This document shows positions 1-5,364 of a DNA stretch of 8,960 nucleotides, in pieces (within the stretch, counting starts at the first letter, position 1; each line of letters opens with the position of its first letter). The notes under the pieces are model-generated. The model made no database searches and was not told the origin of the DNA. It saw only the letters and a list, made by a program, of their open reading frames with translations. The position numbers were made by a program, and so were the translations under genes. Source of the stretch: Pseudomonadales bacterium (GTDB lineage Bacteria > Pseudomonadota > Gammaproteobacteria > Pseudomonadales > Pseudohongiellaceae); contig JAKSCP010000268.1 in the NCBI GenBank assembly GCA_022360535.1, positions 1 through 8,960 on the forward strand, read 5' to 3'.

Positions 1-2
1 AC

Positions 3-176
3 GGCCAACTGGCAAAAGTCGATATGACGGGTCGAGTACTGGGAGCTATCGGTCGACCTGGCAGGGAGAATGGTCAGTTCGGTGAGGCACATGCGCTCAC
101 ACTGGACCTTGATGATAACGCCTACATCGCTGACGTTATCAATTTACGCATTCAGAAATACGAAAGGGTTGACTAA
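3..176 (+). CDS. NHL-repeat beta-propeller protein, C-terminal end (partial)
   Basis: Only the last 57 codons and the TAA stop are in the window; the gene enters from the left edge. The reading frame runs open from base 3 and ends in QKYERVD. The visible part has the pattern of a closing NHL repeat: a glycine-rich turn (GRPGRENGQFGEAHAL), then a strand 'LTLDLDDNAYIADVINLRIQ' in which a small-hydrophobic-Asp run precedes 'YIAD', followed by an N-R-IQK-Y ending. NHL repeats form six-bladed propellers, often in secreted or periplasmic proteins, including the peptidyl-hydroxyglycine alpha-amidating lyase-like group common in marine gammaproteobacteria. Ligand and enzymatic role cannot be told from one blade. 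No terminator is visible in the 46 bp before the convergent neighbour's stop codon. The family call is fairly secure; the function is open. Confidence 0.75.
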   Translation, partial: GQLAKVDMTGRVLGAIGRPGRENGQFGEAHALTLDLDDNAYIADVINLRIQKYERVD

Positions 177-177
177 T

Positions 178-197
178 CCCAAGCGTGCCCAAGCGTG
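178..197. repeat. Perfect 10-bp tandem duplication
   Basis: CCCAAGCGTG occurs twice head to tail (178-187 and 188-197), directly after the stop codon of the propeller gene and before the convergent stop of the TPP enzyme. It probably arose by replication slippage. No function is evident. Confidence 0.85.
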
Positions 198-222
198 AAA
201 GTGGCGCAGAGTACCGAATTCT

Positions 223-1815
223 CTAGCGCTGCATTTCACCACTGGCCTGAATCAGGAACGGGCCTGGTGTCTTATAACTGTTTTCCAATAGTTTGCACAA
301 TTCCTCGGCAGAGTCGGCACGGGCGCCAGGAACGCCAAAACCTTTGGCCATTGCTACCCAATCAATTTCCGGATTGCCGATATCAAATAAGCTCGCCGCG
401 ACCTCGCCAACGTCTTTCACCCCTAGACGGCCATACTCTACGTTAAGGATGTTGTAAGAGTTGTTGGCAAAGATAACCGTTGTGACGTTGAGTTGCTCTC
501 TTGCCTGTGTCCAAAGTGCCTGGTTTGTATAGGCAGCCCCACCATCACCTAACAGGGCTAATACGGGGCGGTCCGGGCAGGCAAGAGCTGCCCCAGTGGC
601 GCAAGGGCCGCCCTGGCCAATGGCGCCTCCGGTCAGGCTCAACCAGCTATTTGGCGCGCTGTTTTGGCAGAAAGGATAGGCGGCATTACCTCCACCGGAA
701 TCCGTACACACGATAACTTCTTCAGGCATGGTTGCAGCGATTGCTTGAATGATACTTTTGGTATCGAGTTCGCCGCTGGGCTTGGCTATCTCTTGTTTCT
801 CGAAGCGACTGACAGCTTCGTTGTTGGCGCCCAGGCGTTCAGCCAGGTGCTGCAGTGCATCGACTGAATCTTCATCGATCGTGGTAAGCCGGATTGTTTC
901 GCAACCTGAAGGAAGCAGTTGGCCCGGTATACCGCGATAGGCGAAAAAGCTGGCGGGGATTTCTCCGCCTACAAGAATTAATTGCTCGACACCTTCCAGT
1001 GTGGCGAGGATCTGTTCCGGAAAGTACGGCAGGCGTTCAACGGCAACCCGTCCTGGTCCTCCGTCTACTCGTGCTGGAAACGTACCGTTTAGCAGACGAC
1101 AACCAGTTTTGCTGGCAATTTTGCTCGCCGCTTCCATGGCAGCTTGCTCTGCGCCCTGGTGCTCCAATAACAGCGCTGTTTTCCCGCCATTTTCAATTAC
1201 CTTGGCTACGGAATCGATCGTGGCAGAGGAGACTTTGGCTCGTTGTGGAACAGGGTTCGGAGCAACCGGGCCGTTTGATTCTCCCCAGGCGGCATCTGCT
1301 CCCATGATCAAGGTGGCAATTTGTCCGGTTGAGCCTGAGGATTGACGCAGACTTGCCGTATAGGCATCGGCACCATCTTGTGCAAGAGTCTCGGCAGTGG
1401 AGCAGGACTTAATCCAGCAAGAGAAGTTTTTCGCCAAAGTATCGATGTCTGATGTGAGAGGCGCATCAAAACCAACATGGTAGTTCGGATGATTGCCAAT
1501 AATGTTAATCATCGGCGCATTGCCACGTCGCGCATTGTGAAGATTGGCAATGCCATTCGCCATGCCTGGCCCCAGGTGCAGTAGCGTGGCAGCGGGTTTA
1601 CCTGTCATGCGACCGATACCATCGGCGGCGCCGGTACAGACGCCTTCAAACAATGCCAGCACAGAACGCATTCGCGGTACTGCATCCAGCGCCTGCACCA
1701 AGTGCATTTCTGAAGTGCCGGGATTAGCAATACAGAACTCGACTCCGCAATCAGCCAGTGTGTTGATCAAGGCTGTAGCGCCGTTCATACTCTCCGCCAT
1801 GTGCGTAACATCCAT
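223..1815 (-). CDS. Thiamine-diphosphate-dependent enzyme, acetolactate synthase large-subunit-like
   Basis: A 530-residue protein of the TPP enzyme superfamily, closest in pattern to the 'acetolactate synthase large subunit-like' group that includes mycobacterial IlvX, with benzoylformate decarboxylase as a more distant relative. The N-terminal PYR domain (about 10-175) has NPGTSE at 31-36 and the cofactor-activating glutamate E57 in LFEGVCTGAADG. It continues with LLHLGPGMANGIANLHNARR and DAPLTSDI. The middle domain (about 190-330) is weakly conserved. The C-terminal PP domain has GGAIGQGGPCATGAA around 406-420 and the Mg/TPP motif GDGG (423-426), followed by NN (451-452). Such enzymes decarboxylate or ligate 2-oxo acids in the cytoplasm; the substrate here is unknown. 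No regulatory small subunit (IlvN/IlvH) lies beside it, which argues against a standard branched-chain acetolactate synthase. Start: ATG at 1815, with a leader of about 11 nt from the candidate promoter. An in-frame ATG at 1788 (MNGATAL) has GGAG only 3 nt upstream and is a real alternative, because the family motif begins there. Confidence 0.85.
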   Translation of the reverse strand: MDVTHMAESMNGATALINTLADCGVEFCIANPGTSEMHLVQALDAVPRMRSVLALFEGVCTGAADGIGRMTGKPAATLLHLGPGMANGIANLHNARRGNAPMINIIGNHPNYHVGFDAPLTSDIDTLAKNFSCWIKSCSTAETLAQDGADAYTASLRQSSGSTGQIATLIMGADAAWGESNGPVAPNPVPQRAKVSSATIDSVAKVIENGGKTALLLEHQGAEQAAMEAASKIASKTGCRLLNGTFPARVDGGPGRVAVERLPYFPEQILATLEGVEQLILVGGEIPASFFAYRGIPGQLLPSGCETIRLTTIDEDSVDALQHLAERLGANNEAVSRFEKQEIAKPSGELDTKSIIQAIAATMPEEVIVCTDSGGGNAAYPFCQNSAPNSWLSLTGGAIGQGGPCATGAALACPDRPVLALLGDGGAAYTNQALWTQAREQLNVTTVIFANNSYNILNVEYGRLGVKDVGEVAASLFDIGNPEIDWVAMAKGFGVPGARADSAEELCKLLENSYKTPGPFLIQASGEMQR

Positions 1816-1831
1816 CAGTTTAAGGGCTCGC

Positions 1832-1838
1832 TATCATA
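1832..1838. promoter_or_regulatory. Candidate bidirectional promoter, overlapping -10 elements
   Basis: The 45-bp gap between two divergent genes contains CTATCATAG, a near-perfect palindrome. Read forward it gives TATCAT (1832-1837); read in reverse it gives TATGAT (1838-1833). Each matches the sigma70 -10 consensus at five of six positions. Predicted starts would lie near 1844 (+) and 1826 (-), leaving very short leaders of about 17 and 11 nt. I find no good -35 box at normal spacing on either strand. Symmetrical -10 elements that drive both directions are a known bacterial arrangement; the assignment here is inference. Confidence 0.4.
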
Positions 1839-1860
1839 GCATTTGCACTCACAAACACTA

Positions 1861-2244
1861 ATGGCTACCCGTGAAGACCAGGAAGAATTCGCCTCTCATG
1901 TAGTAGATCTGCTGCAGAGTGTCGGGCCGTGTTACTCCAAACGGATGTTTGGTGGTTACGGTATCTTTCTCGACGGTCTCATGTTTGGGTTGATTGCTGA
2001 CAATGATCTCTATTTGAAGGTGGACGACGAAAACAGGGAAGATTTTGCGACCCTGGGGCTACAGCCATTTACCTACGTGAAAAACGACAAGCCAATGCAG
2101 ATGAGTTACAGTCAGGCGCCGGAGGAAGCCATGGAAGATCTGGATGTGATGCGGGAGTGGGGCGCAAAAGCTTTTGCTGCCGCTTTGCGCGCGGCATCCA
2201 AGAAATCTAAAACTTCTAAAAAGAAACCTAAGTCGAAATCGTAA
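1861..2244 (+). CDS. TfoX N-terminal domain-containing protein
   Basis: A 127-residue protein whose body is a TfoX/Sxy N-terminal domain. A helical start (about 4-20) leads to the diagnostic VGPCYSKRMFGGYGIFLDG segment (about 21-39), then FGLIADNDLYLKVDD and a Y-x-K(N)-PMQMSY strand pair near 72-83, and a last helix EDLDVMREWGAKAFAAAL. The C-terminal domain found in full-length Sxy competence regulators (about 200 residues) is absent. In its place is a lysine- and serine-rich tail (about 111-127) that could bind nucleic acid. Stand-alone TfoX_N proteins are common in proteobacteria and their function is not established, so a competence role should not be assumed. The ATG at 1861 begins the conserved part. 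There is no clear Shine-Dalgarno sequence. An in-frame TTG at 1843 coincides with the predicted transcription start and was not chosen. The gene is divergent from the TPP enzyme and probably transcribed from the shared promoter. Confidence 0.85.
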   Translation: MATREDQEEFASHVVDLLQSVGPCYSKRMFGGYGIFLDGLMFGLIADNDLYLKVDDENREDFATLGLQPFTYVKNDKPMQMSYSQAPEEAMEDLDVMREWGAKAFAAALRAASKKSKTSKKKPKSKS

Positions 2245-2308
2245 CGGCAGCGAACTTAGGCAGCTCCAACGCGGTAGATATTCACTTGGGAAAACCAGCC
2301 AATCAGGT

Positions 2309-2371
2309 GCAATTCAGAAGCTTGTGTAACACACTTAAGTCGTTGATATTTAAGTGGATATCTTGAATTGC
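2309..2371. repeat. Nested inverted repeat (large imperfect hairpin)
   Basis: The outer arms GCAATTCA (2309-2316) and TGAATTGC (2364-2371) are perfectly complementary over 8 bp. Inside them, CACTTAA (2332-2338) and TTAAGTG (2350-2356) are perfectly complementary over 7 bp around an 11-nt loop. The two stems are separated by unpaired stretches of 15 and 7 nt. It could be a folded RNA element or a pair of dyad protein sites. It lies 65 nt after the TfoX-domain gene, with no U-run behind it, so it does not look like a simple terminator. Confidence 0.5.
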
Positions 2372-2380
2372 CATGACAAG

Positions 2381-2430
2381 AAGCCAGCCCGGCAAGACCC
2401 ATCCGGGACGGCTTTAGTCCTGTGACTAGA
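2381..2430 (+). other. Two adjacent hairpins, possible structured RNA or weak terminator
   Basis: Hairpin A pairs AAGCC (2381-2385) with GGCTT (2410-2414). After a 2x2 internal loop it pairs CCCGG (2388-2392) with CCGGG (2403-2407) around a 10-nt loop. Hairpin B pairs TAGTC (2415-2419) with GACTA (2424-2428) around CTGT and can be lengthened by the flanking T-A and T-G pairs. The two stems abut and could stack. Only three Ts follow hairpin A, so it would be a poor intrinsic terminator for the TfoX-domain gene. I could not match the fold to a riboswitch class I know. Confidence 0.4.
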
Positions 2431-2472
2431 ATCATGGAGCCTGTGTTGGTCGCATTTCAGCGCACAATCCCT

Positions 2473-2502
2473 TTGTAATCGGTTACACTTTTGGTCTATC
2501 AA
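2473..2502 (+). promoter_or_regulatory. Candidate sigma70 promoter with overlapping dyad
   Basis: TTGTAA (2473-2478) and TATCAA (2497-2502) are separated by 18 bp, and each matches consensus at four of six positions. Transcription would begin near 2509, leaving a leader of about 24 nt before the ATG at 2533. The dyad GTAA-TCGG-TTAC (2475-2486) lies on the -35 box and into the spacer, where a repressor could act. If this promoter is correct, the hairpins at 2309-2430 lie upstream of the transcript rather than in its leader. Confidence 0.3.
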
Positions 2503-2516
2503 TGCTTTCAATGCTT
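2499..2516. repeat. Perfect 9-bp tandem duplication
   Basis: TCAATGCTT is repeated exactly (2499-2507, 2508-2516), just upstream of the Shine-Dalgarno sequence of the exported protein gene. One copy overlaps the candidate -10 box and the other the predicted start site, so copy-number change would shift the promoter-to-start distance. Confidence 0.85.
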
Positions 2517-2532
2517 TGTTTTGGGGAACATT

Positions 2533-3510
2533 ATGAAAAAGCTATCACTAGCCCTGTCTTCGTTGCTGACAGTTTTTGTGGGCTCGGTACTCGCACAAGA
2601 CGATTACACGGTTCCGCGCACTGGTTGGGGGCAACCGGATCTGGAAGGTGTTTGGAACTTCTCCACCAATATTCCGATGCAGCGACCGGCATTTTTCGGT
2701 GATAAAGAATTTCTGACAGATGATGAGATCGAGGCCTTAGCGGCACAAACTGAGTTGGGTTTGCAAGCGCTCAACAACTCAGGCTCGGGTGGTTACAACA
2801 CCTTCTGGTTGGAGATGGGTACGGGCAAAGACAACCGTACTTCACTGATTACTTACCCTGAGAATGGTCGACTGCCGGAAATAGTTGAAGGAACATTAAG
2901 TGTTAACGGTGGTTTAGGCCCCGATGTAGAAGGGGACAGACCGGTAAGGTTCATTGTAGGTGGAATCTCGAAAGACGGTCCTGAAGACAGAGGTCTGTCT
3001 GAACGCTGTCTGGTTGGGTTCAATGCAGGCCCTCCCTTCACGCCAAATCTCTACAACAACAATATTCAAATCGTACAGAGTAAAGACACCATTGCGCTGG
3101 TCACGGAAATGGTGCACACGACACGAATCATTCCCATCGATGGTCGACCCCATCTGGATGATGACGTGCGGCTTTGGTCTGGAAATTCGCGAGGTTACTG
3201 GGATGGTGACACCCTGGTAGTCGTCACCAGGAACTTCAACGACTATACACAAAGCTTCAGCGGGCTTGGAACGGCGAAAGACAAAGTGCTAACCGAGCGC
3301 TTTACCAGAACCGACGCTTATACAATGGAGTATGAATTTACCGTAGAAGACCCGAGCACATTCAGGGACAAGGTTGTCGCCATGGTGACCATGGCGAAAG
3401 TGGATGGCCAGATCTACGAATACGCCTGTCATGAAGGAAACTATGGCATGGTGAACCTGCTGCGTGGTGAGCGAATGACTGAACAGCGAGAGTCCGAAGC
3501 GTCGCGCTAG
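2533..3510 (+). CDS. Exported protein of unknown function, 'WGxPDLxGxW' family
   Basis: A 325-residue protein with a clear Sec signal peptide: MKK, hydrophobic LALSSLLTVFVGSV, cleavage after VLA at 21/22. No lipobox cysteine is present, so it is probably soluble in the periplasm or secreted. Recognisable blocks are WGQPDLEGVWNFST (31-44), SLITYPENGRLPE (104-116), SERCLVGFNAGPP (146-158), HTTRIIPIDGRPHLDD (185-200), SRGYWDGDTLVVVTRNF (209-225), ERFTR and MEYEFTVEDPSTFRDK (about 255-280), and YEYACHEGNYGMVNLLRGER (295-314). I recognise this combination from many unannotated proteins of environmental gammaproteobacteria and acidobacteria, but know of no assigned function. The pattern suggests mostly beta structure. 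The two cysteines (149, 299) sit in the most conserved blocks and could form a disulfide. Start: the ATG at 2533 has GGGGAA 4 nt upstream and begins the signal peptide. It appears to be a single-gene transcript ending at the terminator after 3530. Confidence 0.8.
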   Translation: MKKLSLALSSLLTVFVGSVLAQDDYTVPRTGWGQPDLEGVWNFSTNIPMQRPAFFGDKEFLTDDEIEALAAQTELGLQALNNSGSGGYNTFWLEMGTGKDNRTSLITYPENGRLPEIVEGTLSVNGGLGPDVEGDRPVRFIVGGISKDGPEDRGLSERCLVGFNAGPPFTPNLYNNNIQIVQSKDTIALVTEMVHTTRIIPIDGRPHLDDDVRLWSGNSRGYWDGDTLVVVTRNFNDYTQSFSGLGTAKDKVLTERFTRTDAYTMEYEFTVEDPSTFRDKVVAMVTMAKVDGQIYEYACHEGNYGMVNLLRGERMTEQRESEASR

Positions 3511-3532
3511 TGCGGTGCTCCGATAGATCGGG

Positions 3533-3560
3533 AAAAGCCAGCATTAGCTGGCTTTTTTTT
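3533..3560 (+). terminator. Strong intrinsic terminator of the exported protein gene
   Basis: GCCAGC (3537-3542), loop ATTA, GCTGGC (3547-3552), then eight Ts (3553-3560), with AAAA in front that can extend the stem. It starts 22 nt after the stop codon. Confidence 0.92.
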
Positions 3561-3619
3561 GGTTGGTCCTTTTACCTGCTTGGACTTGGCCTGAAACCCG
3601 GGCTTGCTTCTGTTATTTC

Positions 3620-3663
3620 ATTCAGGTTTATTCAGATTCCGTTCAGAAACTCTTTGCTACCTT
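3620..3663 (+). promoter_or_regulatory. Phased TTCAG repeats before an extended -10: candidate activator-dependent promoter
   Basis: Three hexamers, ATTCAG (3620-3625), ATTCAG (3630-3635) and GTTCAG (3641-3646), lie 10 and 11 bp apart, on one face of the helix. Eleven bp after the last one is TGC-TACCTT (3655-3663), a weak -10 with an upstream TG, and no recognisable -35 box. Direct repeats with 10-11 bp period ending about 10 bp before a -10 are the layout used by OmpR/PhoB-type response regulators, which replace the -35 contact. The particular regulator is unknown. Confidence 0.4.
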
Positions 3664-3669
3664 CTTCAT

Positions 3670-3790
3670 CAAGCGGAGAGGCCTGCAGACAGTCATTCCT
3701 CGCAGAACCCACACTTTAGATCTGTTTGCACTCAAGCTTTTCCGTGTGTCCCCACTCATCTATATGGCGGATAGGGAGTGGGGATTTTTT
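3670..3790 (+). ncRNA. Candidate small RNA ending in its own terminator
   Basis: The 455-bp interval between the exported protein gene and the DUF4105 gene has no convincing reading frame. The terminator at 3533-3560 closes the upstream transcript, yet a second strong terminator stands at 3749-3790 with no gene before it. With the candidate promoter at 3620-3663, the implied transcript starts near 3670 and is about 120 nt long. It includes possible local pairing (GAGG with CCTC and CTGC with GCAG around 3676-3706) ahead of the terminator hairpin. This is inferred from architecture only; I recognise no known family. The alternative is a remnant of a lost gene. Confidence 0.35.
3749..3790 (+). 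terminator. Intrinsic terminator with no preceding gene
   Basis: CCCCACTC (3750-3757) pairs perfectly with GAGTGGGG (3776-3783), with a further T-A pair at 3749/3784, around an 18-nt loop. Six Ts follow (3785-3790). It is read on the + strand and is nearly 190 bases beyond the previous terminator. Confidence 0.85.
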
Positions 3791-3852
3791 ATGCCATCAA
3801 TATTTCCTGCTACTCAACCCACCAGCGGCTTCTCCCGGCCTCAAACCCCACC

Positions 3853-3880
3853 TTGAACGAAACTAAATCTTTGATAGGAT
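3853..3880 (+). promoter_or_regulatory. Candidate sigma70 promoter of the DUF4105-esterase operon
   Basis: TTGAAC (3853-3858) and TAGGAT (3875-3880) are 16 bp apart; each matches consensus at four of six positions. The transcript would start near 3887 and carry a leader of about 79 nt. It is the best candidate I see between the terminator at 3749-3790 and the ATG at 3966. Confidence 0.35.
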
Positions 3881-3889
3881 TCAGTTTTT

Positions 3890-3937
3890 CCATCCGGGCA
3901 ATGGCCGGGATGGTCGGGTAAGCGAGGCGTCAAGCCT
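3890..3937 (+). other. Two hairpins in the predicted leader of the DUF4105 gene
   Basis: CCATCC-GG (3890-3897) pairs with CC-GGATGG (within 3905-3913), with one bulged G. A second small stem follows, AGGC (3925-3928) with GCCT (3934-3937). There is no U-run, so this is not a terminator. Stability or translational control is possible but not shown. The rest of the interval from 3791 to 3852 holds nothing I can support. Confidence 0.35.
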
Positions 3938-3965
3938 GCGGGGCGATAGGGTAGTTTAGGGTCGA

Positions 3966-5357
3966 ATGACTGAAGGCCAAGTCAGTGACAAGTCTGGGGC
4001 GCAAGGCTCCGGCCAAAGACTTCTGAGTCTGCTTCTGATTAGCCTGGCGCTGCTTGCTGTGCTGTTTCCACCGCTTTCTCAGGCCCAATACCCGAGCCTG
4101 TCTCCCACCCAATATCCGGTTCCAGCGGACATGAGTGGTGTTCACTTCTACCTCATTACTGTGGATGTGGGTGACAGCGTGTGGGACAACTTTGGCCACA
4201 CAGCGCTGCGGGTTTATGACGAAAATACCAACACGGACCTTGTCTACAACTGGGGCGTATTTGACATCAGTGGTGGAGTCATTGGTTTCTCCTTTAATTT
4301 CTTCAAGGGAATAATGAATTACCGGCTGGCTACAACGGCGCCAGCCCTGGAATTCGATCTCTATCGTTCGCAGCAACGTACTGTTTGGCAGGACAGGATT
4401 AATCTCACGAATCCTCAGAAAGAGATTCTTTACCGCCGTTTGATGTGGAACGCGGACGAAGGCAATCGGGAATACGCCTATCAATACTATTTCGATAACT
4501 GTACAACCCGGGTTCGTGACTACCTGGATGAGGCCCTGGATGGCAGCCTGTCGGCCAGCTACGCTGGGGTCACTGAGGAATCATTTCGTGACCAGGTACA
4601 GACCCATTATGCGTCCACGTCACTCATTGCCTTTTCCCTCGATGTGTTGATGAACAGCAACATCGATCGGGACGTGACAGAGTGGGAGAGCATGTATCTA
4701 CCGCTTACGCTACGCGAACGACTGGCAGTGCTGGAGTCAGATGTGGCGGAAGATGGTAAACGCTTGCCGTTGCTTTCTGATCAGCAAATTATTGCAGAGT
4801 TCAGTGCGCCAACAGTTGAATCTGATCCTTATCGTATCGCCTCGGTGGGATTGCTGGCGCCAGCATTCTTCCTGCTCCTCATGCTGAAGCGGATTCCCAT
4901 GTCCTATTTTGCAACCCATTCGAGAATCGGCTTTAAATTTGAAGGACTGAACTTTCGCTTGTTGGGATTGCTGGGGCTGATTACCGCTCTCTTCAGCGGT
5001 ATCTACGGTACCTTGATGTTGGGTAGCTGGTTTATTTCTGATCATCTCGATACCCACCACAATGTTAACCTCTTGCTGTTTTGGCCTACTGATTTATTGG
5101 GGGTTGTTGTTGCATTGCGTTGGTTGTTTCTGTGCAAACCCTGGCCCACCACCAACAACAGCGCACAATTCATTAATAACTACTTGCTTGCCCATGTGGT
5201 GGGGATGCTCATTTACGCCGCCGTAGCCTTGTTGGGACTGAGTAACCAGGAACTGGATAGAATCCTGTTGTATGTGGTTCCGGGCTTTTTCTTATTCACG
5301 GTTTTAATCTGGGTCGTTGGGTTTCAGCCGGCGAAACCAAAAAACATGTTCTTTTAA
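3966..5357 (+). CDS. DUF4105 (Lnb N-terminal domain) membrane-anchored periplasmic protein
   Basis: A 463-residue protein. A basic N-terminus and hydrophobic stretch (about 19-38) ending in SQA-Q look like a signal peptide. The DUF4105 domain (about 58-260) follows, with VWDNFGHTALRVYD (72-85, H78), YNWGVFDISG (94-103), YRLATT, RTVWQDRINLT (138-148), NREYAYQYYFDNCTTRVRDYLDE (157-179, C169). The conserved His-then-Cys order resembles permuted NlpC/P60-type thiol hydrolases, so a periplasmic peptidase or amidase activity is conceivable but unproven. After it come five predicted membrane segments (about 281-298, 330-355, 368-389, 407-425, 433-453), which would tether the domain to the inner membrane. 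The ATG at 3966 has AGGG 4 nt upstream. The stop is 7 bp before the esterase start, so the two are probably co-transcribed. The domain assignment is secure; the enzyme activity is inference. Confidence 0.85.
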   Translation: MTEGQVSDKSGAQGSGQRLLSLLLISLALLAVLFPPLSQAQYPSLSPTQYPVPADMSGVHFYLITVDVGDSVWDNFGHTALRVYDENTNTDLVYNWGVFDISGGVIGFSFNFFKGIMNYRLATTAPALEFDLYRSQQRTVWQDRINLTNPQKEILYRRLMWNADEGNREYAYQYYFDNCTTRVRDYLDEALDGSLSASYAGVTEESFRDQVQTHYASTSLIAFSLDVLMNSNIDRDVTEWESMYLPLTLRERLAVLESDVAEDGKRLPLLSDQQIIAEFSAPTVESDPYRIASVGLLAPAFFLLLMLKRIPMSYFATHSRIGFKFEGLNFRLLGLLGLITALFSGIYGTLMLGSWFISDHLDTHHNVNLLLFWPTDLLGVVVALRWLFLCKPWPTTNNSAQFINNYLLAHVVGMLIYAAVALLGLSNQELDRILLYVVPGFFLFTVLIWVVGFQPAKPKNMFF

Positions 5358-5364
5358 CCCGACT

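Noticed and set aside
894..1345. Plus-strand open frames of over 110 codons opposite the TPP enzyme
   Set aside because: They are mirror frames of a protein with complete TPP motifs; the products are low-complexity and show no domain.
2381..2430. Possible cyclic-di-GMP (GEMM) or cobalamin riboswitch, suggested by GGCAAGACC, GGGACGGC and AGCCAG
   Set aside because: The pieces resemble short stretches of both classes, but the GEMM second stem and tetraloop receptor and the upstream cobalamin core are missing, and spacing does not fit.
3563..3856. 97-codon open frame across the gene-free interval
   Set aside because: It reads through a perfect terminator hairpin and T-run, lacks a ribosome site and has no protein-like pattern.
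3791..3856. 21-codon ATG frame directly after the orphan terminator
   Set aside because: The ATG immediately follows the T-run, there is no Shine-Dalgarno sequence and the product is Pro/Thr-rich; likely chance.
3930..4484. 184-codon open frame on the minus strand, antisense to the DUF4105 gene
   Set aside because: It lies over the N-terminal half of a well-supported gene, has no family motif, and is explained by codon bias of the sense gene.
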